Made by a program: the position numbers and the translations under genes. Positions 5,526-5,897 of a stretch of 5,897 nt of DNA are shown piece after piece. Positions within the stretch are counted from its first letter, which is position 1, and each line of letters begins with the position of its first letter. Origin of the DNA: Saprospiraceae bacterium (GTDB lineage Bacteria; Bacteroidota; Bacteroidia; Chitinophagales; Saprospiraceae); the NCBI GenBank assembly GCA_013002475.1, contig JABDJM010000474.1, positions 1 to 5,897 on the forward strand, given 5' to 3'. Under the pieces are notes generated by a model. The model made no database searches. It saw only the letters and a list, made by a program, of their open reading frames with translations, and was not told where the DNA came from.

Positions 5526-5897
5526 ATGCGATTCCAAAAAACACTTCTGTTTGCATTCCTGGCACTCTTCATAAACTCTTTCCAAATCTCTGGACAGGTA
5601 GGTATTTCTGAAAACAATGCCACCCCAGATAACAGCGCCATGCTGGACATTCATTCTACGGACAAAGGGTTGTTGATACCAAGGATGGATAGTACCCAGC
5701 GTCAACTGATCGCCTCACCAGCTGAAGGATTATTGGTCTACGACACGGACCTGAATAGCTTTATGTATCACAGTGGAGCTGAATGGATCAATATTCGGTC
5801 GGCGATCAGGCTAGAAGACTCGGACGGCGATACGAAAGCGGAAGTTGACAAAACATTTGGGGATAACCGGATCATTTTTTCTACAGCAGGGCAAGAG
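5526..5897 (+). CDS. Secreted surface protein of the tail-fibre-like type, N-terminal part (3' end outside window)
   Basis: ATG at 5526 opens a frame that stays open for 124 codons to the window end. Residues 1-24 form a signal peptide (M-R-F-Q-K-T, hydrophobic stretch, cleavage probably after I-S-G). The mature N-terminus has the pattern [18 protein letters not shown], followed by K-G-L-L-I-P-R-M and [21 protein letters not shown]. In my knowledge this is the standard start of large Bacteroidota exoproteins that often end in a tail-fibre or endosialidase-chaperone (peptidase S74) domain. From about residue 95, [14 protein letters not shown] begins a module resembling the 'DxDGDTKIxVE...IxF...G' repeats of these proteins. 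It is expected at the cell surface or outside the cell; the exact role is unknown, and the C-terminal domain is not in view. The signal peptide supports the chosen start. Confidence 0.82.
   Translation, partial: MRFQKTLLFAFLALFINSFQISGQVGISENNATPDNSAMLDIHSTDKGLLIPRMDSTQRQLIASPAEGLLVYDTDLNSFMYHSGAEWINIRSAIRLEDSDGDTKAEVDKTFGDNRIIFSTAGQE

Noticed and set aside
5427..5705. Minus-strand 92-residue open frame upstream of the response regulator, considered as a kinase 3' end
   Set aside because: It is antisense to the signal peptide and conserved N-terminus of the plus-strand surface protein and has no kinase motif.

Overview
The window looks like chromosomal DNA of a member of the Bacteroidota, most likely a flavobacterium-like marine or soil lineage. 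The evidence is a TonB-dependent outer-membrane receptor, a secreted protein with a C-terminal type IX secretion (T9SS) sorting domain, a surface protein of the 'tail-fibre-like' kind common in this phylum, and A-rich rather than Shine-Dalgarno-rich sequence before the start codons. Genus-level placement cannot be read from the window.

Layout. (1) 1-2434, plus strand: the 3' end of a TonB-dependent receptor gene, then 25 bp later a 504-residue secreted alpha/beta-hydrolase-like protein with a type A T9SS tail, closed by a strong intrinsic terminator. The two probably form one transcription unit for an outer-membrane or surface function. The hydrolase-like protein has Gly-Phe-Gly-Thr-Gly where a Gly-x-Ser-x-Gly nucleophile elbow would be expected. 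(2) 2435-2940: about 500 bp without a credible gene, rich in short palindromes and degenerate copies of one repeat in both orientations. The last copy forms the terminator of the next minus-strand gene. (3) 2941-3330, minus strand: a small multi-pass membrane protein of the DUF5684 type. (4) 3418-4233, plus strand: a class I SAM-dependent methyltransferase, divergent from the previous gene. (5) 4221-4367, minus strand: a 48-residue single-pass membrane protein that overlaps the methyltransferase 3' end by 13 bp. (6) 4368-4762: no gene seen, only weak inverted repeats. (7) 4763-5410, minus strand: a NarL/LuxR-type response regulator with no histidine kinase gene in the window. (8) 5526 to the end, plus strand: the 5' part of a secreted surface protein, divergent from the regulator. 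Their shared 115-bp gap carries three CCGTGA half-sites.

No CRISPR array, tRNA, rRNA, transposase or phage gene is visible. Nothing here amounts to a clearly new multi-gene system. The best leads are the serine-less hydrolase-like exoprotein beside a receptor, the repeat-built intergenic block at 2435-2940, the small membrane protein, and the CCGTGA sites between the regulator and the surface protein.
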